Positions 35,230-42,915 of a DNA stretch of 64,000 bases are shown piece after piece. The stretch covers positions 1 to 64,000 of the forward strand of contig NZ_LSJS01000099.1 in the NCBI RefSeq assembly GCF_001557325.1. The letters run 5' to 3'. How positions within the stretch are numbered: position 1 is the first letter of the stretch; each line of letters begins with the position of its first letter. This stretch comes from Erythrobacter donghaensis (GTDB lineage: Bacteria > Pseudomonadota > Alphaproteobacteria > Sphingomonadales > Sphingomonadaceae). The position numbers and the translations under genes were made by a program. The notes beneath the pieces were generated by a model, which did no database searches, had not been told where the DNA came from, and was given only the letters and a program-made list of their open reading frames with translations.

Positions 35230-35612
35230 ACGCGCCGCTGCCCACGGATCACTTCCCTTGCAACGACATGCCCGGTCCGCGCTTCCGCGAGGCAGGCGAG
35301 ATGGTGCTCGATCAGTTCCACCGCGACGGGCGGATCGATGCCCAGTGGCTCGGCCTCCACCCGCGCGAATTCGCGCTGCTGTGGCGGCTCGCCGCGCAGC
35401 CGGGCGAGCGCCTGTGCGACCAGCAGCTGCGCACCGAAGCCTTCCGCATCTCGCAGGGGCCCGGGCCGGAGGGCATCATTGCCGACATCGCGCGCCTGCG
35501 CGGCAAGCTTGCCGCGGCCGGCGCGGGTCACCTCATCTGCACCGATGGCGATGGCCGCTACTTCCTCGAAGTGCCCCCCGATCACGGCCTCTCGCGCTTC
35601 GCTGCAGGGTGA
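35226..35612 (+). CDS. stand-alone OmpR/PhoB-type winged-helix protein
   Basis: 128-aa DNA-binding protein: LHPREFALLWRLAAQPGERLCDQQL, then DIARLRGKLAAAGAGHLICTDGDGRYFLEV, is the Trans_reg_C winged helix. No receiver domain is attached, so activity is not set by a phosphorelay on the same chain. GTG 35226 overlaps the stop of the JAB gene by 4 bp. It closes the five-gene cluster; whether it regulates the cluster is open. Confidence 0.75.
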   Translation: MNAPLPTDHFPCNDMPGPRFREAGEMVLDQFHRDGRIDAQWLGLHPREFALLWRLAAQPGERLCDQQLRTEAFRISQGPGPEGIIADIARLRGKLAAAGAGHLICTDGDGRYFLEVPPDHGLSRFAAG

Positions 35613-35700
35613 GGCGGGGCTCCGGACGGGGGCCTATGGACACCGTGGGGTGGATCGGTCAATCTTGGCCCAGACACGAACCCCGAGGGATCCGCCTGAC

Positions 35701-36525
35701 ATGTCCGCCACCACCCCCGCAACCACCATTGCCAATGACCGCGTCTCCATCGTGCTGGGCGAGGACGGCGTCGCGGACGTCCGCTTCGTGCGCGCGGAGA
35801 AGATGAACGCGCTCGATCCCGAGATGTTCGAACGCATTATCGAGGCCGGTCACGCGCTCCAGCGGATGAAGGGCCTGCGCGCGGTGGTGCTTTCGGGCGA
35901 GGGCCGGGCGTTCTGCGCCGGGCTCGACCTGTCGAACTTCGCACGCAAGCCGGCCGAGGACGAGCCCCCCCTGACCGAGCGCACCTATGGCAACGCCAAC
36001 CGCCCGCAGCAGGTGGCGATGCAGTGGCGGAAGCTCCCCGTGCCGGTGATCGCCGCGATCCACGGGGTGTGCTTCGGCGGGGGGCTCCAGATCGCGAGCG
36101 GCGCGGACATCCGCATCGTCCATCCCGAAACGCGGCTTGCGATCATGGAGATGAAGTGGGGCCTCGTCCCCGACATGGGCGGCTATGTGCTGTGGCGCGG
36201 GCTGGTGCGCGACGACGTTCTGCGTGAGCTCGTCTACACCAACCGCGAATTCAACGGCGCCGAGGCACAGGCGCTGGGCCTTGCGACCCATGTCGATGAC
36301 AACCCCCGCGACCGGGCCTTTGCCATCGCCCGCCAGATCGCGCTCAAGAACCCGCACGCTATCCGTGCCGCCAAGCGGCTCCAGGCCGGGATGTGGGAGC
36401 AGGACACCAATGCAATCCTGATGGAGGAAAGCATCGAGCAGCACGGCATCATGCGCAGCCGCAACCAGGTCGAGGCGGTGATGGCCGAGATGGAGCGCAG
36501 GAAGCCGAACTTCGAGGACCTCTAG
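35701..36525 (+). CDS. crotonase / enoyl-CoA hydratase family protein
   Basis: 274-aa enoyl-CoA hydratase/isomerase family member. The oxyanion-hole segments are [12 protein letters not shown] and [20 protein letters not shown], and the third region is [20 protein letters not shown]. The glutamate in MKWGLVPD aligns with the second hydratase glutamate less well, so exact chemistry (hydratase, isomerase or other) is uncertain. The ATG at 35701 is chosen; the frame is open far upstream but overlaps the winged-helix gene. Its stop overlaps the arsH stop by 3 bp, tail to tail. Confidence 0.88.
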   Translation: MSATTPATTIANDRVSIVLGEDGVADVRFVRAEKMNALDPEMFERIIEAGHALQRMKGLRAVVLSGEGRAFCAGLDLSNFARKPAEDEPPLTERTYGNANRPQQVAMQWRKLPVPVIAAIHGVCFGGGLQIASGADIRIVHPETRLAIMEMKWGLVPDMGGYVLWRGLVRDDVLRELVYTNREFNGAEAQALGLATHVDDNPRDRAFAIARQIALKNPHAIRAAKRLQAGMWEQDTNAILMEESIEQHGIMRSRNQVEAVMAEMERRKPNFEDL

Positions 36526-37280
36526 CGCGCCCCGCCCGTGGTGATCCCGGCGCTGTCCGCCGGGGTTTCTACCGGCGCATCACGCTCGACCCGCTCGGAG
36601 TAGCGATCGACGAGGCTTTCGGCGTGGGGCCGCAACAGCACGGTGAAGCGCACCAGCTCCTCCATCACGTCGACGATCCGGTCGTAATAGGCCGACGGCT
36701 TCATCCGTCCGTCCTCGTGGAACTCCATATAGGCCTTGGCGACCGAGGACTGGTTGGGGATGGTGAACATCCGCATCCAGCGCCCGAGGATGCGCAGGGT
36801 GTTGACGGTGTTGAAGCTCTGCGATCCGGCATTGACCTGCATCACCGCCAGTGTGCGCCCCTGCGTCGGGCGCAGGCCCTTGTAGGCGAGCGGCAGGTGA
36901 TCGATCTGCGCCTTCATGATGCCGGTGATCGTGCCGTGGCGCTCGGGACTGCACCACACCTGCGCCTCGGACCACAAGGAATGCTCGCGCAGTTCGTGCA
37001 CCGCGGGGTGATCGTCGAAGGGGTGCTGGTCGGGCGACGGCAGGTCGGCAGGGTCGAAGATCCGCGTTTCGCAGCCGAAGAATTGCAGCAGCCGCGCCGC
37101 CTCCTCCACCGCAAGGCGGGAGAAGGACCGTTCGCGCAGCGATCCGTAGAGCAGCAGCACCCGCGGCGGCGGGTCCATCGGCCCGAGGCCGAGCGCGGGG
37201 CGGGCGTGGGCGTATTCGGGCTTGAGTGCGGGCAGGTGCGCCGGATCGGGCAGGGCGCGAAGGCGGGTGAATTGACTCAT
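36522..37280 (-). CDS. arsH: organoarsenical resistance flavoprotein ArsH
   Basis: 252-aa NADPH-dependent FMN reductase. The FMN-binding [20 protein letters not shown] motif and the [20 protein letters not shown] segment are typical of ArsH. ArsH oxidises trivalent organoarsenicals such as methylarsenite to less toxic pentavalent forms. Last gene of the ars operon; its ATG overlaps the acr3 stop by 4 bp. Confidence 0.94.
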   Translation of the reverse strand: MSQFTRLRALPDPAHLPALKPEYAHARPALGLGPMDPPPRVLLLYGSLRERSFSRLAVEEAARLLQFFGCETRIFDPADLPSPDQHPFDDHPAVHELREHSLWSEAQVWCSPERHGTITGIMKAQIDHLPLAYKGLRPTQGRTLAVMQVNAGSQSFNTVNTLRILGRWMRMFTIPNQSSVAKAYMEFHEDGRMKPSAYYDRIVDVMEELVRFTVLLRPHAESLVDRYSERVERDAPVETPADSAGITTGGAR

Positions 37281-38332
37281 GCGGGGCTATCCGGGAAACG
37301 GGCGCGGGTGCGGTTGGCGAAGGCCACCAGCGAGAGCATCACCGGCACCTCGACCAGCACGCCGACGACAGTGGCGAGCGCCGCGCCGCTCGACAGGCCG
37401 AACAGGCCGATCGCGACCGCCACCGCCAGCTCGAAGAAGTTCGAGGTGCCGATCAGCGCGCAGGGCGCGGCAATCGCGTGGGGCACGCGCCACGCCCAGG
37501 CCCAGGCATAGGCGGCCGCGAAGATGCCGTAGGACTGGATGATGATCGGCACCGCGATCAGCGCGATCAGCAGCGGATTGGCAAGGATCGTGCCCGCCTG
37601 GAAGGCGAACAGCAGTACCACCGTTGCCAAGAGGCCGATGATCGACCACGGCTTCAACCGCGCGGTGAACGCATCGATCGCCGCCGCCTCGCCGCCGCGC
37701 GCCGCGATCACCCTCGCGCGCGTCCACGCGCCCGCCGCCAGCGGGATCACCACGTAGAGCACCACCGACAGCAGCAGCGTCTCCCACGGCACGACGATGT
37801 CGGTCACCCCCAGCAGCAGCGCGACGATCGGCGCGAAGGCGACGATCATCACGAGGTCGTTGGCCGCCACCTGCACCAGCGTGTAGGCGGGGTCGCCGCG
37901 GGTCATCTGCGACCAGACGAACACCATCGCGGTGCAGGGGGCCGCGCCGAGCAGGATCAGCCCGGCGATGTATTCCTGCGCGTCGGCACGCGGCAGCAGG
38001 CCCGCATAGAGGTAGTCGAAGAACAGCACGCCCAAGGCCGCCATGGTGAAGGGCTTGATCAGCCAGTTGACCACCAGCGTGATCACCAGCCCCTTGGGCC
38101 GCTTGCCGATGTCGCGGATGCTGGCGAAGTCGACCCCGACCATCATCGGGAAGATCATCGCCCAGATCAGCACCGCGACGACGAGATTGACCGAGGCATA
38201 TTCGAGCCCCGCCAGCACGCCGACCGCATCCGGCGCGGCAATGCCCAGCGCGAGCCCGGCCAGAATGGCAAGCAGCACCCAGACCGAAAGGTAACGCTCG
38301 AACAGGCCGAGCGGGGAGGCGGCGGCGCTCAT
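37277..38332 (-). CDS. acr3: arsenite efflux permease Acr3
   Basis: 351-aa ten-helix arsenite/H+ antiporter of the ACR3 (BART) family. The conserved Cys of transmembrane helix 4 lies in [25 protein letters not shown], and [13 protein letters not shown] follows. It exports As(III) made by ArsC. The ATG at 38332 (MSAAASPLG) overlaps the arsC stop by 4 bp; the upstream frame is an arsC shadow. Confidence 0.95.
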   Translation of the reverse strand: MSAAASPLGLFERYLSVWVLLAILAGLALGIAAPDAVGVLAGLEYASVNLVVAVLIWAMIFPMMVGVDFASIRDIGKRPKGLVITLVVNWLIKPFTMAALGVLFFDYLYAGLLPRADAQEYIAGLILLGAAPCTAMVFVWSQMTRGDPAYTLVQVAANDLVMIVAFAPIVALLLGVTDIVVPWETLLLSVVLYVVIPLAAGAWTRARVIAARGGEAAAIDAFTARLKPWSIIGLLATVVLLFAFQAGTILANPLLIALIAVPIIIQSYGIFAAAYAWAWAWRVPHAIAAPCALIGTSNFFELAVAVAIGLFGLSSGAALATVVGVLVEVPVMLSLVAFANRTRARFPDSPA

Positions 38333-38820
38333 GCCGCGCCCTCCATCGCGCCGATCTCGGCAAGCGCGGCCTGCCACGCGGCCTTGTCCAGCGCCGTCCG
38401 GTCGAGCGCAAGGAAGGCCCGGACCCGCATCTCGAGCAGCCGCCAGGTTTCCTCGAAGGCGGCGTCCACCTCCGCCTCGCTGCCGGTCACGTCGGCCGGA
38501 TCGGGCAGGCCCCAATGGGCCTTCAATGGGCTGCCGAGGAACACCGGGCATGTCTCGCCCGCCGCATTGCCGCACACGGTGATCGCAAGGTCGATGGCCG
38601 GGGCATCGGGGCCGGTGAATTCGTTCCAGCTCTTGGAGCGGAAAGCGGCGGTGTCGATCCCGCGCCGCGCAAGCAGCCGGAGCGCGCCCGGATGGACCGC
38701 GCCCTTGGGCTTGCTCCCCGCGCTGAAGGCGGTGACCCGCCCCGCGCCGAGACGGCCAAGGATCGCCTCGCCAAGGATCGATCGGGCGGAATTGCCCGTG
38801 CACAGCACCAGAATGTTCAT
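38329..38820 (-). CDS. arsC: arsenate reductase ArsC, LMW-phosphatase type
   Basis: 163-aa cytosolic arsenate reductase with the P-loop CTGNSARS (C7-x5-R13) of the low-molecular-weight protein tyrosine phosphatase fold. Further Cys residues lie at [15 protein letters not shown], the redox Cys pair region of the thioredoxin-coupled class. Start at 38820 (MNILVLC); the longer frame upstream is not supported. It lies 19 bp after arsI and overlaps acr3 by 4 bp. Confidence 0.93.
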   Translation of the reverse strand: MNILVLCTGNSARSILGEAILGRLGAGRVTAFSAGSKPKGAVHPGALRLLARRGIDTAAFRSKSWNEFTGPDAPAIDLAITVCGNAAGETCPVFLGSPLKAHWGLPDPADVTGSEAEVDAAFEETWRLLEMRVRAFLALDRTALDKAAWQAALAEIGAMEGAA

Positions 38821-38839
38821 GTGTCGCCCCGCGATCCTG

Positions 38840-39319
38840 TCAGCAGCAACCGGTGTTGGCCGCCGGAGCGGTGGCAGCCTGCGGCACGCAGCACGCACCC
38901 GTGGCCGCACCGGCATTGGCGAGCTGTTCGAGATCGGGGCTGCCGCCATAGGTGGTGCTGCCGCCGCTGGTGAGGAAGGCCTCCCACACCACGCCATCGG
39001 GATCGGCGATCCAGCTCTTCTCCGACTTGGCATAGCAGCAGGTGGTTGCGCCCTCTTCCAGCACCGGGCGGTCGGCCGCCTTCAATCGGGCATAGACCTC
39101 GGCCAGTTCGCCAGCGTCCTCGACCTGCAGGCCGACATGCTCGATGCCCTTCGTGGCGCCCTCGCGCATCGAGATCGCGAAGTTGATGCGCGGATCTTCG
39201 AGCATCCACTTGGCGTAGTCGGCCTTCGTCACGCTCGGCGCGGCGCCGAACAGGTGGGTGTAGAAGGCGATCGAGGCATCGAGGTCGGTCACGCCGACGT
39301 GCAGGTGGAAGCGTTTCAT
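38840..39319 (-). CDS. arsI: ArsI-type C-As lyase (VOC/glyoxalase fold)
   Basis: 159-aa vicinal-oxygen-chelate dioxygenase-like protein. The predicted Fe(II) ligands are a His in FHLHVGV, H61 (GIEHVGLQ) and E113 (VWEAF). The vicinal Cys pair C94-C95 in TTCCYAKSEKSW is the organoarsenical-binding hallmark of ArsI. ArsI cleaves the C-As bond of methylarsenite and trivalent aromatic arsenicals. The C-terminal ~35 residues carry extra cysteines (GACCVPQ and a terminal CC). Its ATG overlaps the arsR stop by 4 bp. Cadmium-induced CadI is the close relative, but context favours ArsI. Confidence 0.92.
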   Translation of the reverse strand: MKRFHLHVGVTDLDASIAFYTHLFGAAPSVTKADYAKWMLEDPRINFAISMREGATKGIEHVGLQVEDAGELAEVYARLKAADRPVLEEGATTCCYAKSEKSWIADPDGVVWEAFLTSGGSTTYGGSPDLEQLANAGAATGACCVPQAATAPAANTGCC

Positions 39320-39657
39320 CGGGCGGTCTCCATTTCAGCTTGGGGGGTGCAGGCGGCCGTGTCCTCGCAAGGCACGCCCCCGCAGCAGTTTTCCGTCAGG
39401 TAGGCCATCAGCCCGGCCATCGCAGCATAGTCGGCCGCGTAGATGATCGACCGGCTCTCGCGCCGCTGGGTGACGAGCCCGGCATGGGCGAGCTGTGCGA
39501 GATGGAAGCTCATCGAGGAGGGCGGCACGCCGATCCGCTCGGCCAGCGCGCCTGCGGCGATGCCCTCGGCCCCGGCCTGCACCAGCAGGCGGAAGGCGGC
39601 AAGGCGGTGCTCCTGCGCCAATGCGCCGAGGGCACGGATGATCAGATCGGGCTGCAC
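39316..39657 (-). CDS. arsR: arsenic-responsive repressor ArsR
   Basis: 113-aa winged-helix ArsR/SmtB repressor: LGALAQEHRLAAFRLLVQAG, then the recognition helix PPSSMSFHLAQLAHAGLV. Likely As(III)-binding cysteines are C-terminal (C91, C92, C97, with C103), as in ArsR proteins whose site is not in the DNA-binding helix. GTG 39657 has GGAG 6-7 bp upstream and is preferred to the ATG at 39714, which would place the operator inside the gene. First gene of arsR-arsI-arsC-acr3-arsH. Confidence 0.93.
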   Translation of the reverse strand: MQPDLIIRALGALAQEHRLAAFRLLVQAGAEGIAAGALAERIGVPPSSMSFHLAQLAHAGLVTQRRESRSIIYAADYAAMAGLMAYLTENCCGGVPCEDTAACTPQAEMETAR

Positions 39658-39672
39658 GTGACACTCCAATGA

Positions 39673-39688
39673 TTCGATGAATATCGAA
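39673..39688. promoter_or_regulatory. ArsR operator palindrome
   Basis: TTCGAT-GAAT-ATCGAA is a perfect 6-4-6 inverted repeat, 15 bp upstream of the arsR GTG. It is of the AT-rich type bound by proteobacterial ArsR repressors. Confidence 0.8.
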
Positions 39689-39740
39689 ATATGCGAGCCA
39701 GCGCGGCCCGTCAAGGGTGCGGCTGGGAAAGCTTCAGCCG

Positions 39741-39802
39741 AACACGGCCCCGGCTGACGTGCTCAGCCAAAAACAGCCCCGGCTGACGTGCTCAGCCGAA
39801 AA
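39741..39802. repeat. 29-bp tandem repeat at the 3' end of the thioesterase gene
   Basis: A 22-bp identical core (GCCCCGGCTGACGTGCTCAGCC) occurs at 39747-39768 and 39776-39797, period 29, with a third degenerate piece at about 39734-39746. Each unit carries a copy of the last codons and stop of the thioesterase gene, so the 3' tail has been duplicated downstream of the functional stop. Confidence 0.85.
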
Positions 39803-40571
39803 CCGCGACGCATTGCAGTCCGTCGAGCACCTGCCGGCCCTCAGTGTCCCACAGCCGCAGGCGCTCGGAGGAATAGCCCGCGTCGGCGTGCTGGCTGGCG
39901 TTCTCGGCGAGATACCAGCCATCCCGCGACCGGCTCTCGGGATCGAGCACGTTGAACGACCAGTTGATCGAGCTGATCGGGCCCTGGCGCTGCATCGCCC
40001 GCATCGCGCCGGGGGGCATGACGTCGCCCATCAGCACCAGCTTGGACACAGGGTCGAGATCATGCGCCTCGGTCAGCCGTGCCCAGCGCCGCACGGTCGC
40101 GCCGCGGTCGGTGCCCCTGGCCTGCCCGTGGCGCAGCTCGAAGTTCCTGGCGACGAAAGCCGGGGCGAACTGGTGGGTTACCTCGGCGTTGTCCTCGGGC
40201 GGGCCGGGCCAGTCCTCAGGGAAGGCCGAGGGGTGGACGGCATTGGCCTCGCGCCCCTCGCCGAACAGCCAGAAGGCGCTCAAGGCGACGCGGCCCTCGG
40301 CGATGATCTCGCTGCGCAGCTGGGTGACGTTGCGGCCCTGGCGGACGATCTCGGCCCGCAGTTCGATTGCCTCGCCCACCGGCGCGACGAACGCGACCTG
40401 TCCGGCGCGCAGGGGTGGCAGGCCCGGGAAGGCGCGCACCGCCATGGTATAGGCCACCAGCGCCGAGGCCCCGCCATAGAGCGTGCGTCCCTGCATCCAG
40501 TCGGTGGCATGAGCAAGATGGGCAGGCCCGGGCTGGCCGGTGACGGGTTCGAGAAGGCTCGCGATGGTCAT
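39792..40571 (-). CDS. acyl-CoA thioesterase family protein (double hot-dog, TesB-like)
   Basis: About 259-aa protein with two hot-dog-like halves: GRTLYGGASALVAYTMAVRAFPGLPPLRAGQVAFVAPV in the first, and a C-terminal half with PISSINWSFNVLDPESRSRDGWYLAENASQHADAGYSSERLRLWD. This is the layout of TesB/acyl-CoA thioesterase II-like proteins that hydrolyse acyl-CoA. Start at 40571 (MTIASLL) or 40583; the frame to 40640 is less likely. Confidence 0.82.
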   Translation of the reverse strand: MTIASLLEPVTGQPGPAHLAHATDWMQGRTLYGGASALVAYTMAVRAFPGLPPLRAGQVAFVAPVGEAIELRAEIVRQGRNVTQLRSEIIAEGRVALSAFWLFGEGREANAVHPSAFPEDWPGPPEDNAEVTHQFAPAFVARNFELRHGQARGTDRGATVRRWARLTEAHDLDPVSKLVLMGDVMPPGAMRAMQRQGPISSINWSFNVLDPESRSRDGWYLAENASQHADAGYSSERLRLWDTEGRQVLDGLQCVAVFG

Positions 40572-40708
40572 GCAGGGCGCCATGCCGCGCGCGCGCAGCG
40601 CCGTCCAGACTGACGTTAGGGAAGGCGGCGCGCCAATCACACATTGCCAAGCCGCCGCCGAATCGCTAGGGCGCGCCTTCCGTCCGGGGCCTCGTCCCCG
40701 GAAGGCTC

Positions 40709-40782
40709 GGCCCGATGGCGGAGTGGTGACGCAGCGGACTGCAAATCCGTATACGCCGGTTCGATTCCGGCTCGGGCCTCCA
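40709..40782 (+). tRNA. tRNA-Cys (anticodon GCA)
   Basis: 74-nt cloverleaf with encoded CCA. The acceptor is GGCCCGA/TCGGGCC, the anticodon loop CTGCAAA (GCA), and the T arm contains GGTTCGATTCC. It lies 56 bp before a tRNA-Thr on the same strand. Confidence 0.95.
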
Positions 40783-40838
40783 CGTCTTTTTGCGATTGCG
40801 AACCCGCGGCCTTGGCCCTAGGGCGCGCAGACCGGAAT

Positions 40839-40914
40839 GCCGCTTTAGCTCAGTCGGTAGAGCACATCATTCGTAATGATGGGGTCACGTGTTCGAGTCA
40901 CGTAAGCGGCACCA
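40839..40914 (+). tRNA. tRNA-Thr (anticodon CGT)
   Basis: 76-nt cloverleaf with encoded CCA. The acceptor is GCCGCTT/AAGCGGC, the anticodon stem-loop CATCA-TTCGTAA-TGATG (CGT, reading ACG), and the T arm contains GTTCGAGTC. No integrase or duplicated 3' end follows. Confidence 0.95.
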
Positions 40915-41023
40915 TTCCCCTGTTTTCTGACATCGCCGGAACAGAGCGCTTTCCGAAGGGCTTGGCGCCGCTGTCGCGGGTCGTGCGCGCCACCTGCGGG
41001 CCGCTCTGGTCGAACCCGCCCGC

Positions 41024-42790
41024 TTACAGCGGTGCCCCCGCGCGCTGGGCCACTCGCTCGAGCAGCGCGTCGTCTTCTGCGCGGCCCGGCAGGCCGGCAT
41101 AGTCGAAGAAGGCGCGGATCTGGGCGAATTCGCCGTCATTGACCGGGTTGGCACCATAGGGCGCAATGGCTCCGCTGGTGAGTGCCTCCTCATGCAGCAG
41201 CAGGCTCATGCGGAAGAAGTTCGCGGCGGTGCGCTTGTAGGCGGCAAGCTGCGCGTTCTTGATGTCCTGACTGACCGCCGTGTTGCCCGCGCTGTTCCAG
41301 CGGCTGGGCATCTGCCGGTTGTACTTGGCGAAATAGCCGAAGAACAAGCGGTAGGGCGGGGGCGTGCCGGCCGAGGCCTCGGGCCGATACGACCGATTGA
41401 CGAGCCGAAAGGCCTCGATGAACACGCGGTGGTTGAAGTAATCCAGATCATGCAGGTTCGCGTGCATGTACTCGCCCAGCAGCGTCGCATTGGACTGGTG
41501 GGTGCGTTGCAGGCCCGGATCGAAGCGCAGGCCCATCACGAACCAGGCGATCCGGATGTCGGTTTCGGACTGGCCAGCCGTCAGCCCCGGATCGACGCTG
41601 TCGACCACGAATTGCGGATAGCCCATGTTGGCGAGCCGGTCGCGCAGGGCATCGCGCGAGGAGATGTTGCCGACCTGCCCGGCGGTGGAGGGGTCCGCAT
41701 CGAAGCCGACCCGCGCGTAATCGCCCAGCTCCCAGATCGGATTGGGGAGGAAGCGCGGCAGGCGCTCGCCCGAACCGCCGGTGGCGCTCTCCTTGTCGAA
41801 CTGGGTGCGGAACGGTTCGGCGGTGGCGAGGTAGGAGAAGGGCACCGCCCCGCGCAGGAACTGGTCGCGCCGCCCGAGCGCCTCGGTGCGCAGGATGTGC
41901 TGCCCGATCATGGCATTGCGCAGCTTGAGATCGGCCACGCGCGCGATCTTCGCGTCGTGCGCGGGCAGGTTGCCGGGACGCAGCGCGAAGGGCTGGGTCA
42001 TGGTCGGCATGGCAAAGTAGATCTTCCAGAAATTGAGATCGCTCGGGTCGGCGAGGTAGGCGTCCTGCAAGGCGAGCCATTCGGCGCGCCGCTCGGGCCG
42101 CGGGGTGAGCGCGACGTCGGCGACCCAGTCGTTGAGATTGCCCTCGGCGGCCCCGTGGAACTTGTCGGTTGACCAGATCGGGAAGGGGATTCCGATCTTC
42201 ATCCGGTCGAAATCGATCGCCAGCAGCTCGTCCCGCGCGCGCCTGGCGTCGGCAAGGGTGCGGACCGGCTGAGCGGAGGTGAGCGTGGGCGCAAAGCGGG
42301 CCAGCTCGCCCGCGAAGGCGAGGTCGCGCTCGATCGTGCTCGCGCCGGGCAGCACCGCGCCGCCGGGCTGGAGCGGGCGGAAGGTGCGCGGGTTCTCGGG
42401 CTTGAGGCTGTAGGCCTGCCGCACCAGCTTGATCCCGGCGATCAGCTGCTCGACCTCGGCGGGCGAGGCGCCGTCGATCTGACCGCGGCGGCTGATGTCG
42501 CTATCGGGCGACCCCGTGCGTGCCAGGTCGAAGAAATCGGGGCCATGGCATGACATGCACTCGCCCTTGACCCGCGGCGCGCGCCACACCGCGAGCGCGC
42601 TCTGGTAGGCCGGGTTGCTGGCAAGCGTGGCCGGGGTCACGGGGGCCGGAGTGGTGGAGGCCTGCGCCGAACCCGGCACCGGGGTGACACCGGCTGCGGG
42701 AGGTGCGGTCTCCCCGCCGCCGCCGCAGGCGGTCAGCGCGAGTGTTGCGAAGGCGGCGGTGAGGATCACCTGCGGGGGCGAAATCGGCAT
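41024..42790 (-). CDS. monohaem cytochrome c-type lipoprotein of unknown function
   Basis: 588-aa exported protein. The signal peptide ends in the lipobox LALTAC (Cys22), followed by a Gly/Ala/Pro/Thr-rich linker. One haem c motif, CMSCH, is at residues 78-82. The remaining ~500 residues are helical and contain no other CxxCH. They include WSTDKFHGAAEGNLNDWV, ANLHDLDYFNHRVF and RTAANFFRMSLLLHEEAL, which have His/Tyr-rich positions. I do not recognise the family. The start at 42790 is supported by the signal peptide; the frame continues upstream into the neighbour as a shadow. It lies 125 bp after a second large lipoprotein, and the two probably act together. Confidence 0.8.
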   Translation of the reverse strand: MPISPPQVILTAAFATLALTACGGGGETAPPAAGVTPVPGSAQASTTPAPVTPATLASNPAYQSALAVWRAPRVKGECMSCHGPDFFDLARTGSPDSDISRRGQIDGASPAEVEQLIAGIKLVRQAYSLKPENPRTFRPLQPGGAVLPGASTIERDLAFAGELARFAPTLTSAQPVRTLADARRARDELLAIDFDRMKIGIPFPIWSTDKFHGAAEGNLNDWVADVALTPRPERRAEWLALQDAYLADPSDLNFWKIYFAMPTMTQPFALRPGNLPAHDAKIARVADLKLRNAMIGQHILRTEALGRRDQFLRGAVPFSYLATAEPFRTQFDKESATGGSGERLPRFLPNPIWELGDYARVGFDADPSTAGQVGNISSRDALRDRLANMGYPQFVVDSVDPGLTAGQSETDIRIAWFVMGLRFDPGLQRTHQSNATLLGEYMHANLHDLDYFNHRVFIEAFRLVNRSYRPEASAGTPPPYRLFFGYFAKYNRQMPSRWNSAGNTAVSQDIKNAQLAAYKRTAANFFRMSLLLHEEALTSGAIAPYGANPVNDGEFAQIRAFFDYAGLPGRAEDDALLERVAQRAGAPL

Positions 42791-42915
42791 GCGGACAGGT
42801 CCTGGCTTTGCGGCCGGCCGACGTTCCCGGCATCGGCCGCAGGGGCAGCTGCGATGGAGGTTGCGCGCAGGACAGGGCCGTATCACGCGCCGACCCTGCC
42901 CTGCGCGCGGGGGGC

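Noticed and set aside
41024-42790. RoxA-like rubber oxygenase or di-haem peroxidase identity
   Set aside because: Only one CxxCH is present, where those families need two.
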